Assembly: GCA_016584495.1 (NCBI GenBank) | Contig: WAID01000006.1 | Span: 1,860,001 to 1,924,000 of the forward strand | Reading direction: 5' to 3' | From: Celoporthe dispersa | Lineage: Eukaryota > Ascomycota > Sordariomycetes > Diaporthales > Cryphonectriaceae | Length of the DNA stretch: 64,000 bases | Shown here: one piece after another, positions 44,757-57,342 of the stretch | Layout: each line of letters starts with the position of its first letter | Numbering within the stretch: position 1 is the first letter of the stretch | The notes under the pieces: model-generated | Database searches by the model: none | Seen by the model: only the letters and a program-made list of their open reading frames with translations | Told to the model about the DNA's origin: nothing | Position numbers and translations under genes: made by a program

Positions 44757-47700
44757 GGGAGCCTCGGGACTGTTGAGGAAGAGTGGACTGTCATGCCAAC
44801 TTGCATCAGGTGAGGCCATTCTACCTCGTGGGTCCAAGCACACAAAGGCGGGATTTCTCTATTGCAGAAGGGATGGGAGGTGATGGGTCAAAGCAGACAT
44901 GGCGATGACAGCGAGCTGATTTTGCATCCACAACCTGGCTTGATGCGATGGAGCGAGGTATTCGATCTGACGCGGACCCCTGGGCTTTTCAGGACAGCAA
45001 GGCGGAAGAGGGTGGCGTTCTGGTTTACTGAGTTACATGATACCCTAGCGTTTGGTGGCAACAGACTGGATTATGCCTTTGGCGGCGGAAATGAGTTCTC
45101 CCGGAACAACAGTTCATGTCCAGTACAGAGAAGTCAAGGACCGCAGGCTGTCTCTCCTTTGCAATCTGATAAGTCTATGAAAAAGAAGACGCGGACTTTT
45201 TCGTTGAAACTGGGTCCCTTGTTTGACGCTTAAGCTCGGCGGCGGCGGATATGAGACGGAGGCGTACTGATCTTGACGCCTTCATTGCTGCCTGCCTCAC
45301 TCATCCGGGGGCAACACCGGGCTATGTTCAGACGACGTATGTCTTGATGTACAAACCGAGGTACGAGGTGGAGGTTGCGCACTCTGATCTTGCCGCGGTG
45401 GTGCGTAGTGTTTCGTGCGCGCCGTCTCAGTGTTGATGTTACTGATACGACGGCATAGTTGTGGAATGGCGGAGTTATGATGGGCGGTTGAACCACGCTA
45501 TGACCTAAAGACCGCTGCGCGACGTTGTGTTGCTTGGCTTATTTGGGAAGGCTATCGAACTGTTGCCTAGGGGACTGCAGAAGAAGACAATTTCTGTCGT
45601 CTCATTTCATCTCACTTCTAAATAAGGCCATGCAGTCAGGGTGGTATTGAAAGCCGCCTTGTGTCTGACAGGTGCGGCTGTTCTGCTGGGCGTGATAAAC
45701 TTTCAGGACATGGAACGGGCCGCAGCTATGCTGAAGCCTCTACTCTATCGATAGGATAGACAGCACTAGCGATGAACCCGATCCAGGGAGGAAGATCAAA
45801 GTAAACAATAATAAGACTGGCAATAGTACTATCTGGGCAGGACATAGTCTCGCGAACAAGAGGGTGTGAAGGGTGAGACGTTGGGACCGAAGCGAGATAG
45901 CTCACAATGCTCACCCCGCCGATGCATAAAATGTGAGAGATTGCATAGCAGACTACTAGGAAAGGCCCAAGAAGAGATGATGTATTGTTTGTTTTGATCA
46001 TCAGTCGCGGTGGCTGATCAGGCGAAAGGGGGAGGGGGTTTATGGTTGTCTGGCTCTTCCGCTCGGTTGATCTTCCTCTCTTTAGAGGTTGATGATGGCT
46101 GAGACCGCTCGCTCCGAATGCCGTAGGAGAAATGAGTTGTATAGCGCGTCAACCTCCCGCTGCTGATCTGTTGTTGAAGTTGATCTGCTCCGCTGGTAGT
46201 TTTACTGTACTCTCTGGACATGTAGCATTGTATATATGCAAGGTACTAGCGCCCCTAATGGGCTTTGATCAGGGACGCGATGTAGTCTCTATTGACATAA
46301 CAAGGGTCCTGCAGACGTCATATTCGGTATGCAGTATTATCAGTAGGTACTCGGGGTTTCCCCGCGCGGCCTGTGGACGACGCTGGGACCTGACTGCGTC
46401 TGATGCGCCGCCCAAGCCTCGAGGATTCAACGGCCATAGATCGCAGAGGAGCCCTGTGGACTTATGGAGGACTACGTGTCCAACATGCCTACCCACCTGC
46501 CACCACCCCTGTTGCATGGTGAACATGTTCGGGCACTCATGCAATTGGGCCAGAAGGGAACGGTGCCTGAGAACGGGGCGGTCCCAGAGCCGTGGGGATC
46601 TAACTTTTCCCACTGTTGTCCATTGGCTGTTGTTAGTGCTAAATGGGTGAGATTGGAGGACACAGAAGGATTGGTGGATGATGGATGGCGGCCAGGTGGG
46701 CGGTCTCAAGCTCTGACATACAGCCGAGACCTGCTCTTGAGACCATTGCATGATGGCTGCGAGACTGTTTATAGAACAAACATGACACGATGACTGGCAG
46801 CAACGCCGCCACACAGAGACGTTGAGGTTGTGTGGTGTGTGGCAAAATAGAGAAAAATACCACTGTGACGTGATGTTGGATTATGGACAATGGACAGTGG
46901 AAGAAAGAGAGAGAAAGCCTGGGGCTTGGGCAGGAGAAGGGACAGGGGTGTTTCCCAACCCCCTGGAATGAGAAAAGCCCCACTAAAACGCGACTTCTTG
47001 GGCGGTGACACGCGACGGTCCATTCCTTTTCGGGAAAGGGGTAAACAACGAGGCCACTACACTTCAGCATTCACGCGTCGAAGGCAGCCGCCAACACGCC
47101 TCGGACTCAACACTCCGTCACTCTACACACCATAATATCACTTCCCAACCCTTCCCTGCAAAGAAGCCGCCACCCTCTTCCTGGATTGTGAGTGTGTGTG
47201 TGTGTGTGTCATAATCACAGATCAGAGTAGAATCCTCGACCAGTCTTTTCCTGATTTCACCTTCCTGATCCTGCCTGTGTTCTTTGGTCGTCTGCCTCTG
47301 CGATCTCGATTCGCCCGCACTCCGTCTCTGCCACGCGCCCCCCCTTCACCTGCGGTCTCGAGTGTACCGTCGCAACATTGCGCCTTCGACCACCAGCCCA
47401 ACACTGGACGATTCCAGCCAGGGTCAATACTGGATCGCAAACCACCAGGCAGATCGGATACCGAATTTATCCTCGACATCATTAGTCGTTGTACGCTCTC
47501 CGGACCCTGCATCGACCTGTGACGCAACCGCCTCCTCGACCCTAGTTTTCCACTCCCCCTACGAATACAGAGTGCAGGACCAGAACAAAGACAATAGACA
47601 TTGTGCTTGCTATCACCGAGATGGTCTGAGGGAGAGAGGCTGTTCTTCTCTCCTCTCCTGCTTCACCTCCTCACCTACAACCTGCTGATCAAAGCTACCT

Positions 47701-48033
47701 TCCCCTGACTCGGTGCTGTTGCTGCCCTCGATCCGACCTGTCTGAGGACCAGGATCCCTTCATCTACTTTTCTGGAGTTGACAATACTCCTGGTCTCAGT
47801 GACAAATTACTACGACTTCACTCAAGCCTTCACTCGGGCGTGCATTGAAGAAGCCAAGTTGTACGCAATTGTCTCCCCTCTTCCGTGAGTGCTCAAGACT
47901 GACTGAGAGGCAGGGCTCACGGGCTCTTCCAGCAGTCATATTCAATACAACCCAAGCAATACCGAGCCTCTTCATACCGACCTGCGCGCAGGACACAAGC
48001 AGCCAAACCAACAACAAGGCCATTCGTGTGGCC
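44757..48033. other. Intergenic region between MED1 and WEE1
   Basis: No strong gene. Frames of 100-125 codons at 44862-45233 and 46464-46793 lack domains or splice partners. A (GT)9 repeat lies at about 47190-47208. The 800 nt before WEE1 are C/T-rich, as expected for a long fungal 5' leader with possible leader introns. Confidence 0.5.
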
Positions 48034-51000
48034 ATGTCTTATGGGAACACCAGCGGGGGCACCTTGACCCTCCCATCACCCAACACTGTCCATCATGTGG
48101 ACGTGACAGCTGCTGTCAGATCCCTCAGGCACTCCTTATCCAGATCTCCATCCAAGCTCAACATCGCGAGATCCTACTCTCAAAGCTCTGAAGGGACCAT
48201 CTCTACGCCAGGCTCACCCTCTCCCTGTCGAATCATACAACGACCCATGCCACCTTCCTCTGCACCACAACTGTCCCACCAGCATTCACAGGCAAATCTC
48301 TCCACACCTTTCCGACCTGGAGTCAAACTTTCCTTGCGCTCTGGCAAGCCCAAGGCAGCATCTGCGAAACCGCTCGGTCGCACCACCCGTGTTTCGCCCA
48401 AAAGTCCTGTCAAGCGTATCCTGAACAATACACCAGGTTCTGGGAACTCTCTTGCATCACTTTCGCCACCATCGTCAGATACGCTGCCAGGACAAGAGAA
48501 CGACATCCTTGTGGATGTTCCGCTGACACTCAGCCCGACTTCGCGCAAGAGCTACGACAGGCACCAGTCACGCCATTCCATGCATCTGGATGTGTCTGGT
48601 GGTGCCTCGAAGAATATCTTTCCCCGCCTATTCGAATCTGCAGCCGACCCGATTCCTACGACATCAGTCAGCCCTCTGAAACGCAGTGACGCCTTCATGA
48701 GTCCCATCGAGGGCAAGGTTGGCAGTCCCGTGCCGAAGCGACGCAGTTTGCATGGGGTAACGAGCACGTCGATCAGCGAACCCAACGTTTTCGACCTGAC
48801 ATCTCCCGCGCCCCGAAACTTTGCGATCCACGAGGACAGAAACAAGGACGACGAGCTCGATACCGAAGTCTCCTTTCCCGCCGAACCCCCGTTTCTCCCA
48901 CGCCAGCAGGCATGCCGCGGCGATCCGACTCGTTGCGGAGGTCCACTCTACAGCAGCGCCCGGGCGACAAGTCGTCATGGGGCCGCCGCCAGGGAGAGAA
49001 GCATCTGGCTCAGATGGGTGCGGAAGCTGCGACGCCCTTCACGAGGAGTAGGCCTCGCGTGTCGCTGGACCAGTTTGTGCAGCCCGCGCTGCCTCGAGAC
49101 AGCCCGTTCTCTTCACACCCGCCGCTACCCAACCCTTCGCTGCATCTGCTAGATCGGTCGAATGCTCCAAATCAGCCTCATCCACTTTCGCGGTCGGTGA
49201 CGACGTCTTCCTCGAACTCGAGTCTTCCCGACGATTCCCCTACCCACGTTCCCGTGCAGTTTGAACGGCCCAGGGCTGCTCACCAGTTCGCCAAGTCTCT
49301 GCCACTAGGCGCAAGACCTCTTTTTGAGAATGGCACCAAGAATGCTGCGACCCCGGCCTACAAGAGCGCGAGGCCGCTGCAGGACGCTTTCAAGTCCACT
49401 GGACTCATCTCCAAAGTGAACCGCAACCCAGAGCTGGGACAATCCACCTTCGGCGAATCGAAGGCAGTCATGCCTGACACGCCCTGCAAGAAACCAATTT
49501 ACCCATCCAATACGTATCCTCCCTCGTCTGGCGGCGGCAAGGGACGACATCACCCCTTCGGCTCGCCTCCGAGCCCTTTCTCGCCGGGCCGCAAGGACAG
49601 CTTCGTGCTTGGCGAGCCCGAGAAAGTCTCCAGCTTGTTCAAGCCTTTCCAGCTTTCGCAAGCTCGCAGGGGCAGCATATTCAATCCTGACTGCGATCTC
49701 GACACCCAGAATCTGGCGGACAGTGTTGAATTTCCGCCCACCCCGACTAAGTCGGTCTTCTTCAGGAGCATTGGCAACTCCAAAACAGTCCCCGATTCGC
49801 CATTTGTGAAGACGGCTGCATCTGTGCCTGCGACCATCTCTGCAGTGAGCTTTCGCGACATTCGGCATATTCCTGACCCACTCTGTAAGTCATCTTTCAG
49901 TCAACGTCCGACCGGCGCTGGCGTTGCCAGGCAGACACACCTTGAGACCGCTCAGACTGAAGCCGTTCCTCGAGGTGAACTGTCCCCGCGCGCGTCAGGG
50001 TCACTCTCCTTCCAGACCAAGTCTCGAGCGCGACAGGTTCCTCGTGCGACGCCCGAGCCTCTCAGACTTGATTTGACAGCCCCTCTCATGTCTAGCCTGA
50101 AGAGAGTGAAGTTTGCTAAGACTGCCGTCGCGATCACAGCAAGTCCCCTTGGACCATTTGACAAATTCAGCGCCAACTCGCCCAAAACTCCGCGTGACAG
50201 CAATGCTCTGATGCCTCCCGACCTCAGCTCGCTGTCCATTCCTAACAACGAAGCTCCAAACGGCGCAACATTCGGGTCTTTCCCGCCAGAGACGCCAACG
50301 GCGAGGCAAGGAGCTCACTTCGGGGGATTCGCTGACCGACGCATGAGCATCACTCCTGTCAACGGCCAAGGTCTTGGTGACGTTGACGTGGATCTCAAGG
50401 CGCGCTTCGATCAGGTCGAAATCGTTGGGAAGGGCGAGTTTTCTCAAGTCTATAGGGTCGTAAAGATACCGGCGTCGACTGCGATCACACAGAGCGGTAC
50501 GCCCGGAACGCCTCCGACTCCATCACAGGCGCAGGTATTTGCTGTGAAGAAGACCCGTCTTCCGTTCTTCGGTGCCAGGGACCGCGAGGCCAAGATGCGG
50601 GAAGTCAGAATACTCAAGACGCTTCGGGGACGTCCCCACGTGCTGCAGTATGTCGACTGCTGGGAAAAACAATATCACCTCTACATTCAGACCGAATACT
50701 GCGAAGAAGGCAGCCTCTCGAGTTTCCTGGGTACAGTCGGCGCAGCCGGCCGTCTGGACGACTTTAGAATCTGGAAGATCTTGGTCGAGACAGGCATGGT
50801 AAGTCGCTGAAGACCCGTGGTCATACTGTGTCAGAAGCTAATTGCGATTGCAGGGTCTGCAGAGCATCCATGAAGCTGGGTTCATTCATCTTGACCTCAA
50901 GCCTGCCAATGTTCTCATCAACTACGAGGGTCAGCTGAAGATTGGAGACTTCGGTATGACCACGCCGTGGCCCGCAGCACGAGGCATCGAAGGAGAGGGC

Positions 51001-51624
51001 GACCGCCGATATATTGCCCCAGAGATCCTCCAGGGCACATACGATAAGCCTGCAGATGTGTTCTCGCTTGGTTTAATTATGTTCGAGATCGCCAGCAATG
51101 TCTGGCTCCCAGATAATGGGCCTCACTGGCTTGCGCTGCGCGAGGGCAACTTTTCGGCTGTTCCCACGGGACCTCTGACGGGCAGCGAATCCGATGCCCT
51201 CGTACGAGACGTGACGGGAATGCCTATTGTGGGGGACACGGAACTAAGCACGGGCATCTCCCCTCTTCTTGATGATGACGACGGGGCAGGTTCTGTTCCA
51301 GACGATGACCAGTCGGAGTTTCCATGCAATTTCATGCACTCGCCGACACACGACGCTAGCAATCTGTTTGGTGCTCCAAAGCGCAGCGAGCTCCAGCACC
51401 CGCCTGTCTTCATGGTTCAAGCCAGTCATGGAGGCTCGCTGGACCAGGTCGTGACACAGATGCTTGCGCCGAACCCTGCTGATCGTCCAACCATTCAGCA
51501 GCTGCTCGAGATCGGCTCTGTGCGCTGGGTCACCACTCACCGACGTGCGGGTGCTACGGTGTTTGAGGGCAATTGGGGCCCTCAGGATGACGGCGAGACT
51601 GATACGGAGATGGCGGATGCCTGA
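48034..51624 (+). CDS. WEE1: WEE1/SWE1 family cell-cycle kinase (one apparent frameshift)
   Basis: Wee1 kinases phosphorylate the inhibitory tyrosine of Cdc2/CDK1 and hold cells in G2. Exons 48034-50798 and 50854-51624 give about 1178 residues if one base is restored in the C5 run at 48886-48890 (EPP-VSPTPAGMPRRSDS). The first 790 residues are Ser/Pro-rich with many SP and TP sites. The kinase domain has GKGEFSQVYR (Gly-rich loop, about 798), AVKK (about 838), the hinge region IQTEYCEEGSL, the Wee1-type catalytic loop HLDLKPANV (Asp936), DFG as IGDFGM (Asp954), and APEI. HLDLKPAN, where most kinases have HRD, is diagnostic of Wee1/Myt1. About 85 acidic or Ser-rich residues interrupt the C-lobe before LAPNPADRPTIQQLL. 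The first in-frame ATG is 48034. Confidence 0.94.
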
Positions 51625-52713
51625 AAGAATCATTGTGGTGTGAAATACTTTCCTCTTTGAAATATCCACCTCTTGGTGGTAGCATTATGATCGACCTATC
51701 TGGATAGGGCTTCCCCCAGAGTGAGGCACGATCTGGACAGCGACGGTTGGGTCTCGATTGAATTTTTTTTCTTTTTTTTTCTTCCTTCACGGGCGTTCTG
51801 GCTAGATACCCTCTGTTCTCCGAAGGATAAAGGGGCAGCACTCGGCGGCGCGGACCTTGAAGGAGGGATTCGCAAATTGCGGAATACAGAACGCGCAAGC
51901 ATATGCGACATCATCAACCCAATTTTATGACGACGAGATTAACGGCATTTTGTCACGACCTTCCTTTCGACCAACTTCCACGACAGACGGTTTTTGCTCT
52001 TACCTCTTTACCCCGTGGGTTTCAGCCCCCTCCGATCGCTACGCAACTCGCATTCGATAATTCATATCCTCGTCATACTGTACATACACTGGGTCCACGA
52101 TGGTCTGCATATCTACGAGCGTTTTTGCCTGTGTTGTCGCATGCTTTTCGATGTATTCTGAACGCATGCGGGTGTTAGGAAAGGTCTCACACATGTACAG
52201 TATTACCGGAACTCGCTCAGGACTCTGCGTCTAATTTGGTGAGGCTACACGTGAGAAGCTGTCGCCGGCATTGCCTCAAGCCTCGAGCCTTGGGGCTCGT
52301 GAGGCTCGGCCGCGTTGTATCAAGTAGCAAGACTTTCCAGGGTTACGGGGCCTTTTGAGGATTTTTAAGCACGGCGCTGGTGTGACAATCATGTAGATAA
52401 ATAATCTTTATGCAGCTGGTAAAGCAAATTGACCGCTGAAGTGTATACCGGTAAATACATTGCTCCTCCCATGGTGTGTTTGTGTGTGTGTGTGTGTGCG
52501 TGCGTGTGTAAAAGCAAGTAGACGAGGAACAGAGCCTAGCCTCAGAAATTGTACATGTCTTGTTGCGTCTTGCAAGTTGAGATATGTATCGCTGAATTAA
52601 AGACAGGCAACACAGAACGTTCTCGACGTCTGTCGATTTCAGGGTGACTTTAAGATGCGCATTCGGTATGATTCTCTCCATCTAAACTATAGCAAGCAGT
52701 ATACTGTCGCTGT
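51625..52713. other. Convergent intergenic region
   Basis: Between the 3' ends of WEE1 (+) and AIP1 (-). It holds both 3' untranslated regions, a T-run near 51764-51780 and a GT repeat near 52478-52510. No exon was seen. Confidence 0.6.
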
Positions 52714-54634
52714 TCACTGCAGCCCCGACACGCTCCAGATCTTGACCGACGCGTCCCCGCCCGTGCTTGCGATCTTAGTCGACCCGGCAACCCACGCGAC
52801 GCCGTTGACGCCGTCCTTGTGCGCGTTCAGCGCCTTGACGCGGCTGGCAGGCTTCTCCAGGCTCCAGACATAGACGTGCGTGTCGAGGGCGCCGCTGGCG
52901 GCGTGTGTGCCGGCGTCATTCCACGCGATGCTCATCACCCGCGCGGTGTGCGCGGACCACCGGTCCGCGGCGACGCTCCAGTCGGCTGACTTGAAGGCGA
53001 AGATCTTGCCCTGCGAGTTGCCCGCGGCGAGGTACGCGCCGTCCCCCGAGAAGGCGAGGGTCGAGATGAGCGCCGTGGACTTCTTGAGGATGGTGACCTC
53101 GGACAGCTTGTGGGACGCGTCGAGGGTGTAGATGCGCACGTCGTTGCCGTCGCCGACGGCGACGGTGGGGCCGGACGACGCGAGGGAGGTCGGCGTGTAG
53201 CCTGTGCTGAGCTCGCCGACGAGCTGGTCCTTGGAGTAGACGGCGATGCCGGCAGCGGTCGCGACGACGACGCGGCCTTCCGACGCGCCCACGCCCTTTG
53301 GCTGTGCCTGTAGTTTGGTCGAGGCGCCTGCGAACGTCTTTGCAGACTCGTCGACGATCCGTAATGTGTCGTCCCAGCCGACGCTGTAGGCCTGCCCGGA
53401 GATGGAGGCAAACTGGGTCACCTGGTTGGTGTGTGTCTGCCCGTCGACCACGGTGGCGAGGCCCTTTTCGACATCCCAGTGGCAGATCCGGCCGTCGAAG
53501 CTGCCCGTGTATACGTCCTTGCCCTGGCCGTCCGAGCCTGCCCCTATCGCCGTGATGCTCTTGTTGTGGCCCTGCACAGTCCTTGCCGGCGCCGCGCTGG
53601 CCACTTCCAGGTAGTTCAGGTCGCCGTCTAGGTTCAGGCTGATGATCAGCCCATCGCGGGCCCAAGCCACACCGACCTGCTGGTCGCCGACGTTGACCGC
53701 GCCCTCCTGGCCCAGCTTCCACGTGTGCGTGTTCTCGCCGGAATCCACATCCCACACCCTCACGGTCTGGTCCGCGCTCGCCGTGACGAGCCTCTTGGAG
53801 TCCTTGGCCCAGCTCACGGCGAAGATGCTGCCCGTGTGCACGCCCTCCCCGATGTTCTTTGTAGGCTCGCCCGTCTTGCCGTCATAGAGCTGGATCCTCC
53901 TGTCGGCGCCGACGGTGGCGAGGGCAGACCCGTCTGGGCTGAAGGCGGTACCGAAGACGAAACCCTTGTGCAGGTTGGCCTTGCCGGCGAACTTGAAGGG
54001 GGCGCCGTGCAGGAAGCACATGCTCCCATCGTCGCTGACGGTGGCGGCGCGGAAGGGCCTCTGCTGGCGCAGGGAGACGGCGTTGACGGGCTTGCTGTGG
54101 CCGGTGACCTCGCCGACGCTATTGCCGCTGTCGGCGGTGATGCAGTGGCCGAAGCGCTCACGGCCATCGCCGACAGCGATGATGCGCTGGCTGTCGCCGT
54201 CCCAGGCGATGTCGTTGATGCGGCCTGAGATGATGTGGTACTCGCCCTTGGTATTGACGGCCTCGACGGCGTCCCAGACACGGACGGTGCCTGAGGCGTC
54301 GCCCGATGCAACGTAGAAGCCCGAGGGGGAGAAGCGGGCGATGGTGGTTGCGGCGGTGTGGCCTGTGTACTGCTTGCAGGAGGAGGGGTCGTCGATGGAG
54401 CGGAGGAAGATGGACTTGCCGGACTGGACGAGCAACGACAATGGAACCAGCGTCAGCCTCTGTCTCACTCTTACTCTCTCTCTCTCTCTTTCCTCTGTCT
54501 CTCTGTTCTCATGTGGACATGTAGCTTACGGCGTAGGCTATGCGCTCCCCTTTGGCGTCGACAGAGAGCTGCGTGGGCTGGCCCCTCGACGTGACGGGGG
54601 CCGCAGCGAGGATCTTGTCGACGGTGATGGACAT
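52714..54634 (-). CDS. AIP1: Actin-interacting protein 1 (AIP1/WDR1)
   Basis: AIP1 works with cofilin to disassemble actin filaments, in cortical patches and at hyphal tips. Exon 1 (54530-54634) encodes MSITVDKILAAAPVTSRGQP through ERIAYA. A GTAAGC...GTCCAG intron of 106 nt follows, and exon 2 (52714-54423) gives the rest, 604 residues in all, close to yeast Aip1 (615). The N-terminal propeller shows SGKSIFLRSIDD, YTGHTAATTIARFSPSGFYV, SGDASGTVRVWD, LHKGFVFGTAFSPDGSALAT and TASADQTVRVWDVDSGENTH. The second propeller shows TGSFDGRICHWDVEKGL, QFASISGQAYSVGWDDTLRI, AHTARVMSIAWNDAGTHAAS and STGGDASVKIWSVSG at the end. No frame break. The gene is strongly GC-biased at third positions. Confidence 0.96.
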
Positions 54635-55633
54635 GTTCTGGTTTCGAGTATATAGAGGGAGAGGCTCAGGCAGACAGGCAGTTTCAGCGGATGTATGATG
54701 TGGACGACAATGAGGCTGGCTTGCTGGTTCGTGGATATAGATTGAACATGGAGGCATGGACTGAGAATGTACAAATTGCCATGTGCAGGTATATGCCTGT
54801 TTGGACAGCTTCACCGCAACCGTGGAGGGGCTCCAACGCGCCTGGCTGTCCCCCCCACCCTCTTCCCCCCACCTGCCTCTGCTGTGTTGGTGGCGGGGCA
54901 ACCCACTGGGACGACTGACGTAGCCGCCTGTGGGGTGAAACGGTATTAGTGCTTGTGTGTACGAAACACTTATGCATTCCCCCCCAAGGTGACACTACTG
55001 TAGCAGGTGCTGCTGGTCTTGTCCCGTCGGATATGGGAGACTGACAAGGCACCGCAGACCGATCAATATCTGACCTCCAAGACGCAGATCTTTCATTCAA
55101 GACTTGACAATCAGTGTTATTTATATCCACCCTCCATGTGATCGCCCTGACACGCTCATCTCACCCGAAGGATCGCTCCCGGGGCCGCGGCCGCCCAAGC
55201 CATACGCAAGGCTCCTTTCTCGCCATACAAGCATGTAACAATATATAATTATACCTGAACTTGAGCAGGCCTTGTTCATCGCACAAAAGAGCAGCAGCTC
55301 TTCTCAAGATACATCTGGCCAACGTTTGTGGCCTTTCAGACCATGAAGCCGTACACACCGACATGGCCGCACTTGGGACCTCGAGGTCGACCGGAGACAC
55401 GGCACACAATGCTGGACGACGACCTTTATATATACTCTGCGTTCGATCCTGTGAGATGCGCACCGACCTCGACTTTCAGTCTCGCGAATCTGAGCACAGG
55501 AGATTGCCCTGCTTCCTGTGTGCACCAGTTGACCAGAAACTCATGAGGACTGTGTGAGATCTTTTTCCTCGGTGCTTTTCTAGCTGTCACACGCTGGCCA
55601 GGAAGTGGCCTCTCGTTTTGCGATCTGGTCAGA
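54635..55633. other. Divergent intergenic region between AIP1 and the Och1-like gene
   Basis: No exon supported. The left part is the AIP1 promoter; the right part holds a TATA box for the Och1-like gene. C-runs near 54850 and 54983. Confidence 0.6.
55426..55434 (+). promoter_or_regulatory. TATA box upstream of the Och1-like gene
   Basis: TTATATATA lies about 200 nt before the ATG at 55634, a usual distance for fungal inducible promoters with a leader of this size. Confidence 0.45.
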
Positions 55634-56830
55634 ATGACTCGCTCCTCTTCTACTGTTCTGTTTGACGACAAAGCCTACGTCGATGTTAGTCTTCCTAACA
55701 CACCTACAAGTCACGATGGTAAGTGGATAGTGGCGGTTGATGGCCAGGTCTATCTTCCATGCCTCGGCTACTCCTCTCTCTCTCTCTCTCTCCTGTCACA
55801 ATTGATGCTCACACATTTCACAGGCCTACTCCAAAAGCGGCGAAAAGCCCCGTCGTGGCTCTCTCGCCTGGCACCGCACAGTCCGACCGCCATGCGTCTC
55901 AGCCTTGTCACCTACGCCCTCGTCGTAGTCCTGATCTTATATCTCACCCTGGTCGGCGTCCCGAGCTGGCCAACCTCGCAACCAGCCTCGACTCACCAGG
56001 CTAGCCCCACCTCCACAGGCTTCACCCTGCCTCGGGTCCTCCCGCATATCCCCTCCAAGATCTGGCAGATCTACCTCGCCTACCGCCCCGGCGTCGTCCA
56101 CCCGAGGGTCGTAGCCAGCTTCGCCGCCCAGAGCCCCTCCCACGCCTACTCCATCCTCGACAAGCAAGGCGCCCTCGCCCTCGTCGACCACGTGGCCGCC
56201 GCCTACCCGGGCTACGCCGACATCCGCCAGCTCTTCGACGCCATCCCGCGCACCGTCATCCGCGCCGACCTCCTCCGCTTCCTGCTCCTCGCCGTCGAGG
56301 GCGGCGTGTATTCGGACTCGGACACGCTGATGGTCCGCCCGCTGGCCGACTGGGTGCCCGACGGGTTCAGGGACCGGACCAAGCTCATCGTCGGCATCGA
56401 GGCCGACGCAGGGCGCCACAGCATGCTCGTCAAGGGCACCTCTCACCGCGTGCAGCTCTGCCAGTGGACGCTCGCCGGCGCACCGGGACACCCTGCGCTC
56501 TGGGCGATGGTGGACCGTGTGCTGGGGCGGACCGCCGCGGCGGGGGCCGGCGGAGGGGAGGCGTTCTCGGACGCGGAGGTCCTGGACCTGGGTGGGCCGG
56601 CCGGGTGGACTGAGGTCGTCTTCGAGCACCTGCGGAGGGAGACCGGCACGGCGGTGACCTGGGAGAACATGACCGGCATGCGTGAGCCGCGCCTGTTTGG
56701 GGATACCCTGGTGCTGCCTATCGATGGGTTCGCCACGGGGGTGCCGCACTCTGGGTCGAGTCAAGAGTGGACCGACATGACGATGGTGCAGCATATGTTT
56801 TTTGGGGGCTGGAAGGCGGGTGGCCGGTAG
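55634..56830 (+). CDS. Och1-family glycosyltransferase, type II membrane protein
   Basis: Such enzymes transfer a sugar, usually mannose from GDP-mannose, onto glycans in the Golgi. Exon 1 (55634-55718) and exon 2 (55824-56830) join through a 105-nt GTAAGT...TCACAG intron, giving 363 residues. Because the intron is a multiple of three and open, it could be misread as coding. Residues about 54-73 (LSLVTYALVVVLILYLTLVG) form a signal anchor preceded by KRRK. The catalytic part starts IPSKIWQIYLAYRP, then HAYSILDKQGALALV, IRADLLRFLLLAVEGGVYSD, with the DxD metal site in SDSDT (about residues 191-195), and ends near MVQHMFFGGW. These are Gly_transf_sug features. An ATG at 55892 would give a shorter form starting at the membrane anchor. 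The exact acceptor and whether it is Och1, Hoc1 or another member is unknown. Confidence 0.85.
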   Translation: MTRSSSTVLFDDKAYVDVSLPNTPTSHDGKWIVAVDGQVYLPCLGYSSLSLSLLSQLMLTHFTGLLQKRRKAPSWLSRLAPHSPTAMRLSLVTYALVVVLILYLTLVGVPSWPTSQPASTHQASPTSTGFTLPRVLPHIPSKIWQIYLAYRPGVVHPRVVASFAAQSPSHAYSILDKQGALALVDHVAAAYPGYADIRQLFDAIPRTVIRADLLRFLLLAVEGGVYSDSDTLMVRPLADWVPDGFRDRTKLIVGIEADAGRHSMLVKGTSHRVQLCQWTLAGAPGHPALWAMVDRVLGRTAAAGAGGGEAFSDAEVLDLGGPAGWTEVVFEHLRRETGTAVTWENMTGMREPRLFGDTLVLPIDGFATGVPHSGSSQEWTDMTMVQHMFFGGWKAGGR

Positions 56831-57342
56831 GGATGCTGGGAATCATGCCGCAACTCTAGCTGTGTAATTAGAGAAGAACCTGTATGGCCCATGGAAGCAA
56901 AAAGCAGACTGCTGAGCTCTACAGACTCGAGCAACTTGTGACCGTTGAGTATCAGTCTCGTGAATGAGAGTACCGCGCCCAAAAGTCCCAAACTCAAAAC
57001 TTGCTCTTCCATTGGACAGTCACACAAATACTTGTGCTTGGTAAATAGAGGCGCGTCGCTGACTGGCCTTGACTTGCGTATTGCAAGCTCATAATGACTA
57101 TTACATGGAACTATGTCAAGATTTCGCGTGATGAGCAATTGGTAGTCAGCCGCTCATAACATATCCTGCATAGAGTCACAAACTATTCGCCGGTCTTTGA
57201 TATAAAATTATGAGACGATCAAATGCGCTCGGGCCTCAAGAGACAATTTCATCAGTCTTCTTCCTTCTCAACTTGGGCATAATAGTAACCCCATCTCGAT
57301 CTTCGGGTATCCTAGTCGACTATTGTCAGAAAATTGTAAAAG
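56831..57342. other. Short intergenic region
   Basis: About 500 nt between tandem genes. GATATAAAATTA at about 57198 could be the TATA element of the next gene. Nothing else seen. Confidence 0.5.

Noticed and set aside
44862..45233. 123-codon frame just after MED1
   Set aside because: No recognisable features; it lies where the MED1 3' untranslated region should be.
46464..46793. 109-codon frame in the WEE1 upstream region
   Set aside because: Codon use is acceptable but there is no domain or partner exon; equally long chance frames occur on the opposite strand.
52916..53755. 279-codon minus-strand frame inside AIP1
   Set aside because: Arg-rich shadow of the AIP1 exon in another frame, caused by strong GC bias at third positions.
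55937..56794. 285-codon minus-strand frame opposite the Och1-like gene
   Set aside because: Antisense shadow of a GC3-rich exon; rich in Arg, Val, Gly and Ala with no motifs.
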